Part shown: in pieces, positions 26,524 to 35,708 of the stretch
How the letters are laid out: the number at the start of each line of letters is the position of its first letter
Position numbering within the stretch: position 1 is the stretch's first letter
From: Galbitalea soli
Lineage (GTDB): Bacteria > Actinomycetota > Actinomycetes > Actinomycetales > Microbacteriaceae
Direction of reading: 5' to 3'
DNA: 64,000 nucleotides
Assembly (NCBI RefSeq): GCF_010686725.1
Contig: NZ_JAAGWZ010000004.1
Span: 62,001 to 126,000 of the forward strand
Notes under the pieces: generated by a model
Databases searched by the model: none
What the model saw: the letters and a program-made list of their open reading frames with translations, nothing else
What the model was told of the DNA's origin: nothing
Made by a program: the position numbers and the translations under genes

Positions 26524-27800
26524 GAATCCTCCTCGTCGGCGCCGGTGGCGTCGGCAACGCGATCGCGAAGATCGCCGCCCGCCGTGAGTTCTTCGAGACG
26601 ATGATCGTGAGCGACTACGACCTCGCCCGCGCCCAGCGCACCGTCGCCTGGATCGAAGAGAGGCACGGACCGCAGGGCGACCGCTTCGTCGCCGCTCGCA
26701 TCGACGCGAGCGACCCCGACGACGTGACCGCGGTCGCGCGTGCGCACGGAGTGACGCACATCATGAACGCGGTCGAGCCCAAGTTCGTGCCCACCATTTT
26801 CGCGGGCGCGCTCGCGGCGGGGGCCGACTACCTCGACATGGCGATGAGCCTGTCTGAGCCGCATCCCACCAACCCGCACGAGGAGACCGGCGTCAAGCTG
26901 GGCGACGACCAGTTCGCACAGTCGCCCGATTGGGTGACGGATGGCCGGCTCGCGCTCGTCGGCATGGGCGTCGAGCCCGGCCTCTCCGACGTCTTCGCGC
27001 GGTACGCCGCCGACCACCTCTTCAGCGAGATCGACGAGCTGGGCACCCGCGACGGCGCCAACCTCGTGGTGCGCGACGAGGCGGGCAACGAGATCTTCGC
27101 GCCGTCGTTCAGCATCTGGACCACGATCGAGGAGTGTCTGAACCCTCCCGTGGTGTGGGAGAAGGAGCGCGGCTGGTACACGACCGCCCCGTTCAGCGAG
27201 CCCGAGATCTTCGAGTTCCCCGACGGCATCGGCCCGGTCGAGTGCGTCAATGTGGAGCACGAGGAGGTGCTGCTCATGCCGCGGTGGCTCGACGCCAAGC
27301 GGGTCACCTTCAAGTACGGGCTCGGCGACGAGTTCATCGGCATCCTCAAAACGCTCAACCAGCTCGGCCTCGACAAGACGGAGCCGGTGCGGGTGCGCTC
27401 CGCCAACGGGCCCGTCGAGGTGGCCCCGCGCGACGTCGTGGCGGCGGGCCTCCCTGATCCCGCGACGATCGGCCCGCGGATGACCGGCAAGACCTGCGCG
27501 GGCGTCTGGGTGACCGGCCTCGGGCCCGACGGCGCGCGACGCGAGGTCTACCTCTACCACGTGAGCGACAACGAGTGGACGATGGCGGAGTACGAGGCGC
27601 AGTGCGTCGTCTGGCAGACCGCGCTCGGGCCGGTCATCGCCATGGAACTGCTCTCGACCGGTGTCTGGTCGGGCGTCGGCGTGCTCGGCCCGGAGGCGTT
27701 CGACGCCGAGCCCTTCCTCGAGCTCATGGCGCGCCCGATCGCCGACGGCGGCTACGGCCAGCAATGGGGTCTGCAGGATCGGTTGGCTGCAGGGGTGTGA
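26520..27800 (+). CDS. saccharopine dehydrogenase-family oxidoreductase
   Basis: This 426-residue protein opens with a Rossmann fold (MRILLVGAGGVGNAIAKIA) of the saccharopine-dehydrogenase NADP-binding family and has the family C-terminal domain (TGKTCAGVWVTGLGPDG). In actinobacteria this group is often annotated as lysine 6-dehydrogenase-like or carboxynorspermidine dehydrogenase-like; the substrate cannot be fixed. The ATG overlaps the preceding stop (ATGA). It also lies six bases after a -10-like TAGCGT (26508-26513), so an internal leaderless promoter is possible. Confidence 0.85.
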   Translation: MRILLVGAGGVGNAIAKIAARREFFETMIVSDYDLARAQRTVAWIEERHGPQGDRFVAARIDASDPDDVTAVARAHGVTHIMNAVEPKFVPTIFAGALAAGADYLDMAMSLSEPHPTNPHEETGVKLGDDQFAQSPDWVTDGRLALVGMGVEPGLSDVFARYAADHLFSEIDELGTRDGANLVVRDEAGNEIFAPSFSIWTTIEECLNPPVVWEKERGWYTTAPFSEPEIFEFPDGIGPVECVNVEHEEVLLMPRWLDAKRVTFKYGLGDEFIGILKTLNQLGLDKTEPVRVRSANGPVEVAPRDVVAAGLPDPATIGPRMTGKTCAGVWVTGLGPDGARREVYLYHVSDNEWTMAEYEAQCVVWQTALGPVIAMELLSTGVWSGVGVLGPEAFDAEPFLELMARPIADGGYGQQWGLQDRLAAGV

Positions 27801-27826
27801 TCCCGTTTCTGGGGCGTCCCAATCCT

Positions 27827-27855
27827 TTGGATCGGTGACGCATCGTCACTATCCT
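27827..27855 (+). promoter_or_regulatory. promoter of a leaderless message (lipoprotein gene)
   Basis: -35 TTGGAT (27827-27832), spacer 17, -10 TATCCT (27850-27855), then six bases to the GTG start at 27862. There is no Shine-Dalgarno sequence. Confidence 0.65.
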
Positions 27856-27861
27856 GACCAG

Positions 27862-28284
27862 GTGCTTTTCGCTTACCCCTCCACGCGTCGGGCCGGCGGC
27901 CGCCCGCGGCACCGCGGTCGCGCCGCTGCGATCGCCGCCCTCGTCGCTGTGCTTGCCATCGTCCTCAGCGGGTGCGCCCCGCGACCCGCGCCCGCAGCGC
28001 ACCCGCTCGTCGGCAAGACCCTTCGGGTGGTCGAACACGAGTTGGGGCGGGTGCCCTCACCTATTTACGACCTCTCAGCGCCGATTGTGAACGTCAAGCC
28101 AGCCTTCTCGCTCAACGGCCCGCAGGGCGACTGGGTCGTCGTGACGGCATGCGGGGCGATGAGCAACAAACGCGGCGATGTGGTGGTGGGGATCATCCCT
28201 CTCGCGCGATACACGGCCGACCTGTGGGCGAAGGCGGAGGCGGGCGGCTTCGACTCTCTGCTCGCGGAGTGCTCGAAGCGGTAG
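27862..28284 (+). CDS. small hypothetical lipoprotein
   Basis: This 140-residue protein has an Arg-rich N-terminus, a hydrophobic helix and a lipobox (VLSGCAPRP), so it should be lipid-anchored outside the membrane. The start GTG at 27862 is placed by the promoter six bases upstream. The frame is open further upstream, but that part overlaps the preceding gene and lacks a signal peptide. The mature domain (about 100 residues, including VVVTACGAMSNKRGDVVVGI) matches no family I recognise. Two further cysteines are present. Confidence 0.75.
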   Translation: MLFAYPSTRRAGGRPRHRGRAAAIAALVAVLAIVLSGCAPRPAPAAHPLVGKTLRVVEHELGRVPSPIYDLSAPIVNVKPAFSLNGPQGDWVVVTACGAMSNKRGDVVVGIIPLARYTADLWAKAEAGGFDSLLAECSKR

Positions 28285-28307
28285 GCGCTCGCCGCTCCGA
28301 CCGGGGA

Positions 28308-28313
28308 TAGGCT
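28308..28313 (+). promoter_or_regulatory. putative -10 of a leaderless promoter (menC)
   Basis: TAGGCT ends six bases before the ATG at 28320; no clear -35 or Shine-Dalgarno sequence is visible. Confidence 0.4.
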
Positions 28314-28319
28314 GCGGTC

Positions 28320-29429
28320 ATGAAGGTCACCGCGGTCGAACTGCACCTGCTCGCGATGCCCCTCGTGCGCCCCTTCGAGACGAGCTTCGGGCGGCAGACC
28401 GCTCGCACCGTGCTGCTGGTGCGGGTGCGCACCGATGTTGGGGACGGCTGGGGCGAGTGCGTGGCCATGGCCGACCCGGTCTACTCGAGCGAGTATGTGG
28501 CGGGCGCCGAGGCGGTGCTCCGCGACTACCTCGCCCCCGCGGTGCTGCACGCCGACGAGGTGACCGCCGAGGGCTTCGCGGGCCTCGTCTCCTTCGTGAT
28601 CGGTCACCGTATGGCGAAGGCCGCGCTCGAGACGGCGCTCCTCGATGCCGAGTTGCGCACGGCCGAGCGCAGCTTCGGCGACTACTTCGGGGCGGTCCGC
28701 GACGAGGTGGACTGCGGTGTCTCGGTCGGCGTCGCGCCGAGCATCCCGGAGCTGCTCGACGAGGTCGCCGGGTACGTCGACGAGGGCTACCGCCGCATCA
28801 AGCTGAAGATCAAGCCCGGCTGGGACATCGAACCCGTGCGGGAGGTGCGCGAACTCCTGGGGCCGGATGCCCTGCTCCAGGTCGACGCCAATACCGCCTA
28901 CGACGCCGCCGACATCCGCCACCTGCGGCTCCTCGACGCCTACGAGCTGCTGCTCATCGAGCAGCCCTTCGTGGAGGAGGACATCGCGACCCATATCCAG
29001 CTCGCCCGCGAGATCGAGACGCCCGTCTGCCTCGACGAGTCGATCCTCGGGGTGGGGGTCGCGGTCGACGCGATCGAGCGCCACGCCACGAGCATCATCA
29101 ACATCAAGGCCGGCCGGGTCGGCGGCTATCTCGAGGCCGTCCGCATCCACGACGCCTGCGCCGAACTGGGCGTGCCGGTCTGGTGCGGCGGGATGCTCGA
29201 GACCGGCGTCGGGCGTGCAGCCAACGTCGCCCTCGCCGCCCTCGAGAACTTCACGCTGCCGGGCGACACCTCGGCGTCGCGGCGGTACTTCGCCGAGGAC
29301 CTGACCGAGCCGTTCGAGCTCGTGGACGGGCGGCTGAGGGTTCCGACGGCGCCGGGGTCAGGGGTGACTGTGCGGGAGGAGCTGCTGCGGGCGTGGGCGG
29401 TGCGGGCGCCGGTCATCCTCACCGCGTAG
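28320..29429 (+). CDS. menC: o-succinylbenzoate synthase (enolase superfamily)
   Basis: This 369-residue enolase-superfamily enzyme dehydrates SHCHC to o-succinylbenzoate in menaquinone synthesis. Its subgroup also includes N-acylamino-acid racemases. Catalytic lysine motif KLKIK (RRIKLKIKPGWD), metal ligands in LLQVDANTAYD, LLIEQPF and VCLDESI, and the second lysine in INIKAGRVGG are all present. The N-terminal lid MKVTAVELHLLAMPLVRPF is complete. It stands alone, away from other men genes. A racemase role cannot be excluded from sequence alone. It is convergent with the next gene, three bases away. Confidence 0.85.
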   Translation: MKVTAVELHLLAMPLVRPFETSFGRQTARTVLLVRVRTDVGDGWGECVAMADPVYSSEYVAGAEAVLRDYLAPAVLHADEVTAEGFAGLVSFVIGHRMAKAALETALLDAELRTAERSFGDYFGAVRDEVDCGVSVGVAPSIPELLDEVAGYVDEGYRRIKLKIKPGWDIEPVREVRELLGPDALLQVDANTAYDAADIRHLRLLDAYELLLIEQPFVEEDIATHIQLAREIETPVCLDESILGVGVAVDAIERHATSIINIKAGRVGGYLEAVRIHDACAELGVPVWCGGMLETGVGRAANVALAALENFTLPGDTSASRRYFAEDLTEPFELVDGRLRVPTAPGSGVTVREELLRAWAVRAPVILTA

Positions 29430-29432
29430 CGG

Positions 29433-29966
29433 TCAGCGGCCGCGCTCGAACCAGTACCGGCTGCCCGGGTAGGTGGTGAAGAACTCGCCCTGACTCAGCG
29501 GCGCACCGGCGTGCACCACCTGGCAGCCGATGGCGCCGGCGAAGGTGTCGAGGTCTTCGCGCGCCCAGTACTGCCCGCGAAGGCGGAACAGGCATCGGCC
29601 CCCCGCGTCGAGGGCGACGAGTTGGATGGTGCGCTCGGAGGAGTCGCGGGCGTAGACACGGGCGAGAACCACCCGCGCGATCGCGGAGCGCGGCACACTC
29701 TGGGTGCGGCTGAAGATGCCGTTGCCGCTCACGAGCTCCCCGCTCACGGCGGCGAACACGCGCGTCTGGCGCAGCAGGGTGGCGAGGCAGGCGAGAGCGA
29801 GCAGGATGTGGAGGACGAGAATCCACTCCCAGCCGCCGACGGCCGCCGTGTACCAGTAGGCCACCGCGAACACGGGCACCGTGATCGCGACGTACGTGAC
29901 GACGGCGGTCGTGAGCAGGGAGCGCTTCGGGCGCACGACGACGGCGAGGGTGTCGGTGGTCGGCAT
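29433..29966 (-). CDS. hypothetical two-helix membrane protein with PH-like domain
   Basis: This 177-residue protein has two adjacent membrane helices (about residues 17-63), then a soluble domain (FAAVSGELVSGNGIFSRTQS onward) with the beta-rich look of bacterial PH-like membrane proteins. The start ATG at 29966 has AGGAG nine bases upstream; the long open frame upstream of it overlaps another gene and is not credible. The function is unknown. A -10-like TATAGT lies at 30069-30064 on the same strand. Confidence 0.65.
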   Translation of the reverse strand: MPTTDTLAVVVRPKRSLLTTAVVTYVAITVPVFAVAYWYTAAVGGWEWILVLHILLALACLATLLRQTRVFAAVSGELVSGNGIFSRTQSVPRSAIARVVLARVYARDSSERTIQLVALDAGGRCLFRLRGQYWAREDLDTFAGAIGCQVVHAGAPLSQGEFFTTYPGSRYWFERGR

Positions 29967-30064
29967 GGCGTTAGGCTCCTCTCCGCCTTTCTCGCAATGG
30001 GCGCTCACCGCGAGGCGAGCGGAGCAGAGACGTCGCTGCGTCCCGAATCTCCGACTGAGTTTTA

Positions 30065-30727
30065 CTATAGAACACCCTGTCCATGCCCGGGTGACACCTT
30101 TTGGGGGCGCGCCCCGCGCGGATCGGTCGCGGCGACGGTTGCGCCGATTCCCCAGACCAGTAGGGCGAAGATCATGGGCGCGAACGCGTCGTCGGGCTGG
30201 AGGACGAGCGTGGCGAGCCCAGGTGCATCGTCCGTCAGCTCGGTGAAGGCGAGGAAGGGCAGGATGGCCCAGCCCATCGGCACAATCCAGCCCAGACGGG
30301 GCCCGAACACGAAGGAACCTCCGAGGGCCGCACCCGTCAACGCGAACACGTTTCGCATCAGTGCCAGTGATCCAAGGCCCGCATACGAGTGCGGGGGGAG
30401 GCCCGCGGGCGCGGGAAGGAGCAGCGTCGTCCCACCGGCGATGACCGCCGCGATCACGGAGAGCACGGCGACGTGCGCGAGGCGCCAGGCGACCAGATTC
30501 CGCACGGCGAGTCGCTCCTGCACCCTCGCGCTCGCCGCCGACGAGGCCGCGATGGCGATCGCGGGGAGCAGGGGCAGCTGGGCCGTCAATTCGACGAGGT
30601 AACCACCGCGCGGGTTGACCCCGTACCCGAGTGGCCCGCAGGCGAGCATCAGGATGCCCGTCGCGAGCGCGATGACGACGTTGGCGAGCCACCGTCGCGT
30701 TCGGGCGAAGAGGCGGATCCCGATCAC
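30065..30727 (-). CDS. hypothetical multi-pass membrane protein of the ABC operon
   Basis: This 220-residue protein has about six hydrophobic segments and no soluble domain. The GTG at 30727 overlaps the stop of the preceding membrane gene (GTGA), which fixes the start; an upstream extension would overlap that gene by 60 bases. It is last in the order secreted protein, ATPase, large membrane protein, this protein. It resembles a second permease subunit or an immunity-type membrane protein. I do not recognise the family. Confidence 0.7.
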   Translation of the reverse strand: MIGIRLFARTRRWLANVVIALATGILMLACGPLGYGVNPRGGYLVELTAQLPLLPAIAIAASSAASARVQERLAVRNLVAWRLAHVAVLSVIAAVIAGGTTLLLPAPAGLPPHSYAGLGSLALMRNVFALTGAALGGSFVFGPRLGWIVPMGWAILPFLAFTELTDDAPGLATLVLQPDDAFAPMIFALLVWGIGATVAATDPRGARPQKVSPGHGQGVL

Positions 30728-31986
30728 GGCAGGTCGGCGAGAGTCAGGGAGCAGGAGAAATACGCCGAGGCGTGCGCACGGAACCACGCGTTGCCCTCGC
30801 TCGCAGAGAGTCTCTTCAGCGCACTGAGACGCGCGGGTTCGGGCGATCCATCGCTGAAGTAGTCGGCCCCCGACAACCAGGTGTCGACATAGTCGACCGC
30901 TGGCACCCCGATGCTCTCGACTCCGCAGTGCGGAGCAGCCCCGTACTTCTTCACGTACCGTTCCACCGCGAACTCGATGTCGCTTGGCGACGAGAGCCGT
31001 TCCACGTAGACGCTGCGCGCGCCCCGAGCGGGCAGGTCCCCGATCCCCTCGACATTCTGCTCCAATCGCGCCGCCGCGAGGGGGGTTCCGTCGACGCGGG
31101 AGTTGAGCGCGGCGAAGGCGGCATGCAGCGGCTGCATCGCAACTGCGTAGCCGCGGTTGAGGCAGAGCGTGAAGCCGTCATTCTCACAGACGAAGTCTCG
31201 CGAGTTGTACGCCGCGGTGACCTGCCCATTCTCGGCGATGACCACGACGCCGCCGGTCACCGCGGTGAGACCTGCGACCAGGACCACGATCGTGGGCACC
31301 CTCCGCGCGGTGCCGGGCCGACGGCTGCCGCGTGACGTCACGACGAGGATCACGGTCAGACCAAGCCAGCACGCGCTCTTGCCCAGGAACGTGAGATCGA
31401 CGGTGCGGGTGAATACCGAGTCCATTGCCGCGCCCGCCGGGAACAGAGCGCGCATGCCAAAGACAGGGAGACCCACCGTCGCGGCGACGTAGCCCACCAC
31501 AAAGGTCAGCGCGCCGACGGGAGCGACGAACCAGTGCGCACCGAACGCCGACCCTGCCCAGTACCCTACGGCGGTTGCGAGCAGGAGTCCGGCCCCGAGG
31601 GAGGCGAGCCACAGGACGGCAGGCGAGCCGTACGTGCCGGTCAGCGCGGCGATGACCCCGAGGATGCCCAGCGCGAGCAGATAACCCGCGAGCACGGGAA
31701 GCGCGACGGCGGCCGCGTGCTGCGCTCGCACCAGAACGGGCTCTCTCACGCCGACCATCGTCCGGTCGCGATTGGCGTTGGACCAGCGATTCGCCTCGAA
31801 GGCCGCGATGCCGGCCGCCAGGGTTCCGGTGGGCAGCGCCGCCGACGTCAGCCCCGTCACAACGTCAGCCCAGAGCCTCATTCCCGGGGTCATCGCAAGC
31901 GAGGCCAACCAGACGTCGATCCCCGCGATCGCGAGTCCGGCGATCGGGGCGACGCTCCTCCGTGCGAGGAGTGTGAGCGCGCGCAC
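30724..31986 (-). CDS. ABC permease-like membrane protein with a C-terminal extracytoplasmic cysteine domain
   Basis: This 420-residue protein has about seven membrane helices up to residue 255 (IVVLVAGLTAVTGGVVVIA). An approximately 165-residue hydrophilic C-terminal domain follows, probably outside the membrane. That domain has four cysteines: two in DFVCENDGFTLCLNRGY, one in APHCGVES and one in AYFSCSLT. I recall similar cysteine-bearing outer domains in actinobacterial ABC-2 permeases, but cannot name the family with confidence. The GTG start follows the ATPase stop directly. GC content is lower than in the sugar region. Confidence 0.75.
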   Translation of the reverse strand: MRALTLLARRSVAPIAGLAIAGIDVWLASLAMTPGMRLWADVVTGLTSAALPTGTLAAGIAAFEANRWSNANRDRTMVGVREPVLVRAQHAAAVALPVLAGYLLALGILGVIAALTGTYGSPAVLWLASLGAGLLLATAVGYWAGSAFGAHWFVAPVGALTFVVGYVAATVGLPVFGMRALFPAGAAMDSVFTRTVDLTFLGKSACWLGLTVILVVTSRGSRRPGTARRVPTIVVLVAGLTAVTGGVVVIAENGQVTAAYNSRDFVCENDGFTLCLNRGYAVAMQPLHAAFAALNSRVDGTPLAAARLEQNVEGIGDLPARGARSVYVERLSSPSDIEFAVERYVKKYGAAPHCGVESIGVPAVDYVDTWLSGADYFSDGSPEPARLSALKRLSASEGNAWFRAHASAYFSCSLTLADLP

Positions 31987-32766
31987 TCAGAGCCGGCCCT
32001 GCGCGGGCGCGTTTGCGCCCACGACGGACAGGTACCCCGCTTCGAGCGCGGATGCGGTGCCCTCCGTGCGGGTGCCATGCGCGGCCAATTCGGCCGGTGC
32101 GCCGTCGAATATGATGCGGCCGGCCGCGATGACGACCACCCGATCTGCGATCGCCTCCACGTCGTCGGTCAGGTGTGTACTGATGACGACCGCGCGATCA
32201 GTCGCATGACCGCGGAGGAAGCGACGGTAGGAGGCCCGCTGCGCAGGGTCGAGTCCCACGGTCGGCTCGTCGAGGAGGACCGCGCGCGGGTCGTTGACGA
32301 ACGCCTCGGCGAGACCGACGCGCTGCTTCAGGCCGCCTGACAATCGTCGGACTTTGACGTGAGCAAACGCCGTCAGGTCGACCGAGTCGAGCGCGGCTGA
32401 GGCAACCGACCGGACGGATGATCCGCGAGCGCCTTTCAGCCATGCTGCGTACTCCACGCTCTCCCGCGCCGTGAAGCCGCTGAAGTACGTCCAATCCTGG
32501 GGCATGTAGCCGACCCCGGCGAGGAACGCCCTGAACGAGTCCGAATCGTCGACCCTCGCTCCCACGAACCGAATTGTCGCGTTGCCCGCCCGCGGGGGAG
32601 TGAGCAACGCCTCCAGAAGGGTGGTCTTGCCGGCCCCGTTCGGCCCGAGGATCGCGGTCACACCGGAATCGAATGCGATGCTCACGTCGTCGTAGATGAC
32701 TCGGGACCCGCGCCGGATGGTCAGATTCCGGGCCTCGATGACGGCCCCTGTACGACCTTCGTGCAC
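31987..32766 (-). CDS. ABC transporter ATP-binding protein
   Basis: This 259-residue single-domain ABC ATPase of the export type has Walker A GPNGAGKT, Q-loop MPQDW, signature LSGGLKQR and Walker B VLLDEPTVGLD, with H-loop VISTHL. The GTG at 32766 is preferred because GAGGG precedes it by five bases; GTG at 32778 is an alternative with a weak site. It would energise the two membrane proteins encoded directly downstream. The ATPase group includes bacteriocin/antibiotic export and immunity systems. Confidence 0.88.
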   Translation of the reverse strand: MHEGRTGAVIEARNLTIRRGSRVIYDDVSIAFDSGVTAILGPNGAGKTTLLEALLTPPRAGNATIRFVGARVDDSDSFRAFLAGVGYMPQDWTYFSGFTARESVEYAAWLKGARGSSVRSVASAALDSVDLTAFAHVKVRRLSGGLKQRVGLAEAFVNDPRAVLLDEPTVGLDPAQRASYRRFLRGHATDRAVVISTHLTDDVEAIADRVVVIAAGRIIFDGAPAELAAHGTRTEGTASALEAGYLSVVGANAPAQGRL

Positions 32767-32790
32767 TGCGGCCCTCACGACGATTCTCGC

Positions 32791-33210
32791 CTAGCAGTGG
32801 TTGAGGGTCACCGTGCGACTGGCGTGCTGCACTGTGCCTCGGAGGCCGTAGAAGGCGATCTCTGTGTAGTACTGCGTGGTGCCGCCGTGGTCGCAGGTCA
32901 AGCCCGTGTACGACGCGCTCGAGGCTGGAATGACGACCTCTTTCACCCGCGCGTCGGGAAAGGGTGCCTGGTAGTTATGTACAAGGCGGAACGCGATCGA
33001 TGACGCCGTGCTGCACTGCGCGGAGCCCCCGAAGGCGATCTTGTGGACACCATTACTGACGTAGATCCACGGAGCGGTCGAGTGGATCGTGCAGCCTGCT
33101 GGAATCGATCCCACACTGTCGGCGTACGCAGGTGCGGCAACCGCCATTGCTCCTGCCACGAGCAGCGCGGTGGCGCCCAGTGAGATCAAGGATTGGCGTC
33201 GATTCGTCAT
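32791..33210 (-). CDS. small Sec-secreted protein with four cysteines
   Basis: This 139-residue precursor has a Sec signal peptide (MTNRRQSLISLGATALLVAG, likely cut after Ala30 in APAYA). The mature protein is about 109 residues. The mature part is rich in Ser, Thr, Tyr and beta-type sequence and has four cysteines (AGCT, AQCS, LTCD, and the last residue), enough for two disulfides. GGAG precedes the ATG by eight bases. It is the first gene of an operon with an ABC ATPase and two membrane proteins. I do not recognise the family; an exported antagonist or signal protein is one possibility. Confidence 0.8.
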   Translation of the reverse strand: MTNRRQSLISLGATALLVAGAMAVAAPAYADSVGSIPAGCTIHSTAPWIYVSNGVHKIAFGGSAQCSTASSIAFRLVHNYQAPFPDARVKEVVIPASSASYTGLTCDHGGTTQYYTEIAFYGLRGTVQHASRTVTLNHC

Positions 33211-33313
33211 TGTTCGGCTCCCACTTCTTTCGCGGCAATCGTCTTCTCCGAGCACTGGGCTTGCGTCGGATGCTCCACGCTTTTCGTCGCGTGGCAGGCG
33301 CGAAGAAACCGAG

Positions 33314-33341
33314 AGTATCCCGGTCAATATTCAGTGTGCAA
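33314..33341 (-). promoter_or_regulatory. promoter of the secreted-protein/ABC operon
   Basis: Read on the minus strand: -35 TTGCAC (33341-33336), spacer 16, -10 GATACT (33319-33314). Transcription would start near 33307, leaving a leader of about 95 bases. Confidence 0.5.
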
Positions 33342-33395
33342 TTCTCATTTCACATTATTGATGTTCCGTTGACAATGTGTGCATGAAGCGCCGCC

Positions 33396-34585
<1,190 letters not shown>

Positions 34586-34614
34586 GTGACCGCGCTCGAC
34601 GCGGGCGACGCCGT

Positions 34615-34983
34615 CTAGCGCGTGGGTCTCTTGGCCCGGGGCTGCTTCGGCGGGAGGGTCCGGGCGTAGGCGGCCGCGCGCTCGACCCACTGCTCGACCT
34701 CGTCGGAGGCGAAGAGCTGCGACGGGATGACCACGTACTCCCGCATCGGCCGCCCGGCCATCGGCTCGAAGATCTCGAGCCGGAACCGGTCGCCGAACTC
34801 GCTGCGGTCGGCCTCGGGCATCCGGAGGATCGCAGAGTCCTCGAACAGGGAGAAGAACAGGTTGCCGTTCATGAAGAGCGCCGGATACCCGAACATGGGC
34901 TTGCGCACGGCGTCGGGAGCGACGCCCGTGAGCTCGGCGAAGCGCGCGACGATCTCGGGAGACGACTTCTCGAACCCGGGCAC
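34615..34983 (-). CDS. TfoX/Sxy N-terminal domain-family protein
   Basis: This 122-residue protein matches the TfoX N-terminal domain pattern: RKPMFGYPALFMNGNLFFSL, then RSEFGDRFRLEIFEP and a basic tail (PPKQPRAKRPTR). Full TfoX regulates competence in gammaproteobacteria. The stand-alone domain in actinobacteria has no established role. It is single, with its start at 34983 opposite to the DHFR-like gene. Function should be left as unknown. Confidence 0.82.
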   Translation of the reverse strand: MPGFEKSSPEIVARFAELTGVAPDAVRKPMFGYPALFMNGNLFFSLFEDSAILRMPEADRSEFGDRFRLEIFEPMAGRPMREYVVIPSQLFASDEVEQWVERAAAYARTLPPKQPRAKRPTR

Positions 34984-35049
34984 GGCATCCTCGCTCTCGG
35001 TGGTGTGCTGCCGACCGTATCGCGCACGGGCGGGGTTGCACCATTCCCC

Positions 35050-35077
35050 TTGACGCCGGGCACTCCGTCAATAGTGT
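35050..35077 (+). promoter_or_regulatory. promoter of the DHFR-like gene
   Basis: -35 TTGACG (35050-35055), spacer 16, -10 TAGTGT (35072-35077). A leader of about 30 bases contains GAAGGGAG before the ATG. Confidence 0.6.
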
Positions 35078-35114
35078 GGGTCAGGAGAGCGACCACCTCG
35101 CGAAGGGAGTGGCG

Positions 35115-35705
35115 ATGGGCCACTTTGTCTACTGGATGAACGTCTCCCTCGACCTGCGCATCGAGCAGTCCGACGGCGAAAACGGCGGCGGTGACTGGAT
35201 GCGCATCACCGAGCCGCTGCACCGGGTGTTCAACGCCGAGGCCCGGTCGCTCGCGCTCATGGTGCAGGGCCGACGCGTGTACGAGATCATGGAGGCCTTT
35301 TGGCCCCGGGCGCGCACCGATGCCACGCTGCCGGATTACCTGCGCGAGTACGGCGAGATCTGGACCACCACGCCCAAGGTGCTGGTCTCCCGCACCCGGG
35401 CCGCCGCCGACTACGACACGCGCGTGATCGGTGGCGACGACGCGATCGATCAGCTCGCGGCCCTGCGGTCGGAGACGGAGGGTGCGATCGGCGTCGGGGG
35501 CGCCCATCTCGCGACCCAGTTGCTGCGCGCGGGACTGCTCGACGAGCTCCTGCTCTTCACGCATCCGGTCATCCTGGGCGCGGGACGGCCGCTCTTCGAT
35601 GACGGGGTGACCCCCCTCGAACTCGACCTCATTCAGCAGGACGCGTTCGCAGAGGGGGTCACCCGCCACCGGTACGCGGTGCGGGGTGCGCGCCCTATCG
35701 GGTAG
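35115..35705 (+). CDS. dihydrofolate reductase-family protein (RibD C-terminal type)
   Basis: This 196-residue protein has the RibD C-terminal/DHFR fold: HFVYWMNVSLDLRIE at the start, LMVQGRRVYEIMEAFWP, then GAIGVGGAHLATQLLRAGL and LLLFTHPVILGAGRPLF. This group reduces unknown pyrimidine- or pterin-like substrates with NADPH and is not the folate enzyme. The ATG at 35115 is chosen for the GAAGGGAG ribosome-binding site; a start at 35076 would lie on the -10 element. It is convergent with the sugar ATPase gene. Confidence 0.85.
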   Translation: MGHFVYWMNVSLDLRIEQSDGENGGGDWMRITEPLHRVFNAEARSLALMVQGRRVYEIMEAFWPRARTDATLPDYLREYGEIWTTTPKVLVSRTRAAADYDTRVIGGDDAIDQLAALRSETEGAIGVGGAHLATQLLRAGLLDELLLFTHPVILGAGRPLFDDGVTPLELDLIQQDAFAEGVTRHRYAVRGARPIG

Positions 35706-35708
35706 GGA

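Noticed and set aside
29967-30692. Long minus-strand frame extending the small membrane protein gene upstream
   Set aside because: It overlaps another gene on the same strand in a different frame and is Arg/Ala-rich; ATG 29966 has its own ribosome-binding site.
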